Source: Tropicimonas sp047971885 (GTDB lineage: Bacteria; Pseudomonadota; Alphaproteobacteria; Rhodobacterales; Rhodobacteraceae). Taken from it: a stretch of DNA of 64,000 nt. The translations under genes were made by a program, and so were the position numbers. Of the stretch, positions 62,140-64,000 are shown one piece after another. The stretch is taken from positions 8,004 to 72,003 of the forward strand of contig NZ_JBKEAE010000023.1 of assembly GCF_047971885.1 (NCBI RefSeq). Direction: 5' to 3'. Below the pieces are notes generated by a model. It was not told where the DNA came from, made no database searches, and saw nothing but the letters and a program-made list of their open reading frames with translations. The number at the start of each line of letters is the position of its first letter. The first letter of the stretch is position 1.

Positions 62140-63504
62140 ATGCCAGCGCCGCTGACCTTTGATGCCCTGAAATCCGCCGTCGCCGAGGGCCGGATAGATA
62201 CGGTTCTGACCTGTATCACCGACATGCAGGGCCGCCTGATGGGCAAACGGTACCATGCGCGCTATTTCGTCGATCACGGCCATGGCGAAACCCATGCCTG
62301 CAACTACCTTCTGGCCACCGATATGGAAATGGCGACCCCCGACGGCTACGCCGCGACAAGCTGGGCACATGGCTATGGCGATTACGTGCTGAAGCCCGAC
62401 CTTTCGACGCTGCGGCCGGTTCCCTGGCTCGACGGTACCGCGATGGTGCTCTGCGATGTGCTCGACCATCACGCACACGCGCCGGTCCCGCACGATCCCC
62501 GGGCCATCCTTAAACGGCAGGTGGCGCGCGCCGAGGCGATGGGCTTCACCCCGATGATGGCGAGCGAGCTCGAGTTCTTCCTCTTCGAGGGTACGGTCGA
62601 CGACAATCGCAAGGCAGGCTTCCGCGACCTGCGACCGGTCAGCGGCTACAACGAGGATTACCACATCTTCCAGACCACCAAGGAAGAGGTGGTGATGCGG
62701 CCGCTGCGCAACCACCTCTACGCGGCCGGGATCCCGGTAGAGAACACCAAGGGCGAGGCCGAGACCGGGCAGGAGGAACTGAACATCCGCTATGCCGACG
62801 CGCTGTCCTGCGCCGATCATCACACCATCGCCAAACACGCGGCAAAGGAGATCGCCTGGGCGCACGGCCTGTCCGCCACCTTCATGGCCAAGTGGCGGCC
62901 CGACAAGGTCGGCTCGTCCTCGCACCTGCACCAGTCGCTGTGGGCCGACGGGGCACCGCTGTTCCACGACCCGGCGGCAGCGCACGGAATGTCGGCGCTG
63001 ATGCGCCATTTCGTGGCCGGTCAGATCGCCCATGCCGCCGATCTGACCTGGTTCCTCGCCCCCAACATCAACAGCTACAAGCGCTTCGTCAAAGGCACCT
63101 TCGCGCCAACCCGGGCGGTCTGGACGGTTGACAACAGGACCGGCGCCTTCCGGCTGTGCGGCGAGGGAAGCCGCGCGGTGCGCATCGAGTGCCGGATCGG
63201 CGGGTCCGATCTCAACCCCTATCTGGCGCAGGCCGCGCTGCTGGCCGCCGGACTGGCGGGAATCGAGCGTGAACTGGAGCTTGCCTCGCCGGCGACGGGC
63301 GATATCTACGCCGCCGCGGGTGCCCCGGAAATCCCGCGCACGCTGCGCGCGGCGGCGGCCGCGCTTGGCGGATCGGAAATGCTGCGCGCGGCGATGGGCG
63401 ACGATGTGATAGACCATTACACGCATTGCGCCGAGATCGAGCAGGAAACCTTCGACCGCGCCGTGACCGACTGGGAGATCGCGCGCGGCTTCGAGAGGTC
63501 ATGA
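62140..63504 (+). CDS. Glutamine synthetase family protein (gamma-glutamyl ligase-like)
   Basis: A 454-aa member of the GS superfamily of the PuuA/GlnT type. Metal and substrate residues are kept: SELEFFLFEG, GEAETGQEELNI, SSHLHQSLW, NINSYKRFV, DNRTGAFRLCG and RIECRIGGSDLNPYLA. Relatives ligate glutamate to amines (putrescine, methylamine, isopropylamine) with ATP, so a gamma-glutamyl amide is a plausible product. It is not the housekeeping GlnA. It follows the DctP gene by 81 bp. Confidence 0.88.
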   Translation: MPAPLTFDALKSAVAEGRIDTVLTCITDMQGRLMGKRYHARYFVDHGHGETHACNYLLATDMEMATPDGYAATSWAHGYGDYVLKPDLSTLRPVPWLDGTAMVLCDVLDHHAHAPVPHDPRAILKRQVARAEAMGFTPMMASELEFFLFEGTVDDNRKAGFRDLRPVSGYNEDYHIFQTTKEEVVMRPLRNHLYAAGIPVENTKGEAETGQEELNIRYADALSCADHHTIAKHAAKEIAWAHGLSATFMAKWRPDKVGSSSHLHQSLWADGAPLFHDPAAAHGMSALMRHFVAGQIAHAADLTWFLAPNINSYKRFVKGTFAPTRAVWTVDNRTGAFRLCGEGSRAVRIECRIGGSDLNPYLAQAALLAAGLAGIERELELASPATGDIYAAAGAPEIPRTLRAAAAALGGSEMLRAAMGDDVIDHYTHCAEIEQETFDRAVTDWEIARGFERS

Positions 63505-63547
63505 TGCGGCAGACACCGCTGCCCGGGATCCGAAGGGGGAGCCGCAA

Positions 63548-63928
63548 ATGATCGGGGGCATCGACCACCTTGTGCTGACGGTCGGCGATATCGACCGTGC
63601 GGTGGCATTCTATACCCGCGTGCTGCGGATGGAATGCGTGACCTTCGCCGGTACGCGCAAAGCGCTGATGGCGGGAGACCAGAAGATCAACCTGCAAACG
63701 CTGGGTCAGGAGACACGCAACCGCGCCCGCGTCGGGTCGGGCGATATCTGCCTGTTCACGCAGATCTCCCCGGACGAGATTATCGCCCACCTGAAAAGGG
63801 AGGGCGTGGACATTCTCGAAGGTCCGGTGGAGAAATCGGGCGCACGCGGACCCATCGTTTCGGTCTATTTCAACGACCCCGACGGCAACCTCGTCGAGGT
63901 CGGCAGCTACGCAAAGAAGGCATCATGA
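63548..63928 (+). CDS. VOC-family protein (glyoxalase-like)
   Basis: A 126-aa protein of the vicinal-oxygen-chelate fold: IDHLVLTVGDIDRAVAFYTRVL at the start (split at DIDRA), then INLQTLGQE, and VYFNDPDGNLVEVGSY at the end, which contains the His/Glu metal-ligand positions. Specific reaction unknown; it may process a reactive intermediate of the pathway. It lies 43 bp after the ligase gene and overlaps the aldehyde dehydrogenase start by four bases. Confidence 0.87.
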   Translation: MIGGIDHLVLTVGDIDRAVAFYTRVLRMECVTFAGTRKALMAGDQKINLQTLGQETRNRARVGSGDICLFTQISPDEIIAHLKREGVDILEGPVEKSGARGPIVSVYFNDPDGNLVEVGSYAKKAS

Positions 63929-64000
63929 CACAGAGTGTGAAATGTATCTCGCCGATCGACGGATCGGTCTATGCCGAACGGCCGCTGCTGGACGAGGCCG
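63925..64000 (+). CDS. Aldehyde dehydrogenase family protein (5' end only)
   Basis: Only 25 residues are in the window: MTQSVKCISPIDGSVYAERP and a few more. The CISPIDGSVYAER opening is typical of NAD(P)-dependent aldehyde dehydrogenases of the gamma-glutamyl-aminoaldehyde type. The ATGA overlap with the VOC gene marks it as part of the same operon. Confidence 0.7.
   Translation, partial: MTQSVKCISPIDGSVYAERPLLDEA

Noticed and set aside
60757..63426. Long minus-strand open frame of about 890 codons
   Set aside because: It lies opposite the TRAP receptor and the glutamine synthetase-like gene, which are well supported. No recognisable domain.

Overview
The window is about 64 kb of GC-rich chromosome from an alphaproteobacterium, most likely a member of the Rhodobacteraceae (Roseobacter/Rhodobacter group). 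The assignment rests on gene content and order: a fruB-fruK-fruA operon whose FruB has the domain order EIIA-HPr-EI, a ctaC-ctaB-ctaG-ctaE-surf1-thrC-M16 peptidase string, a tad pilus locus, a Tol-Pal/tilS/ftsH block, ruvCAB, TRAP transporters and ligase-associated DNA repair genes. There are no rRNA or tRNA genes, insertion sequences, CRISPR arrays or phage genes that I can see. Coding density is high, and many genes overlap by 1-4 nt.

Layout: 1-2258 holds a partial FAD-linked oxidase and a secreted metallo-beta-lactamase-fold hydrolase (minus strand). 2259-7960 is the fructose PTS operon with two upstream inverted repeats and a strong terminator. 8043-9161 is an FMN riboswitch followed by a RibN-type riboflavin transporter. 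9169-16615 (minus) is the cytochrome c oxidase assembly/subunit operon, continuing into threonine synthase, an M16 peptidase and a GNAT acetyltransferase. 16798-24294 (plus) carries tldD, dprA, topA, the scoA/scoB CoA-transferase pair with a small unknown gene between them, and a small acetyltransferase. 24337-25254 is a lytic transglycosylase. 25559-37122 is a tad (Flp pilus) locus: pilin, cpaB, cpaC, a shortened lipoprotein, cpaE, cpaF, tadB, tadC, two tadD-like lipoproteins, a prepilin peptidase and an AAA+ ATPase. 37175-40319 encodes the ligase-associated DEXH helicase and PdeM endonuclease. 40338-43314 (minus) is a one-carbon group (folD, chorismate mutase, fhs). 43428-53645 (minus) runs ybgC-tolQRAB-pal-cpoB-tilS-ftsH-tam. 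53730-56627 (minus) is ruvC-ruvA-ruvB plus an unknown gene. 56977 is a DUF1127 gene. 57322-64000 is an accessory catabolic cluster: an RpiR regulator diverging from an N-formylglutamate amidohydrolase-like enzyme, a TRAP transporter, a glutamine synthetase-like ligase, a VOC protein and the start of an aldehyde dehydrogenase.

Functional links: PTS-imported fructose is phosphorylated by FruB/FruA and then by FruK. The cta operon supplies subunits II and III, heme O synthase and copper/heme assembly factors for an aa3-type oxidase, while the catalytic subunit I lies elsewhere. CtrA-like TTAA-N7-TTAA sites (each with one mismatch) lie upstream of dprA, the Flp pilin, cpaC and the prepilin peptidase, suggesting shared control of DNA uptake and pili. 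A putative SOS box precedes ruvCAB.

Most of the window is ordinary core genome. The parts most worth a second look are the TRAP/gamma-glutamyl-ligase cluster at the right edge, the tad locus with its shortened lipoprotein and AAA+ ATPase, the gene inserted between scoA and scoB, and several clear inverted repeats in intergenic DNA.
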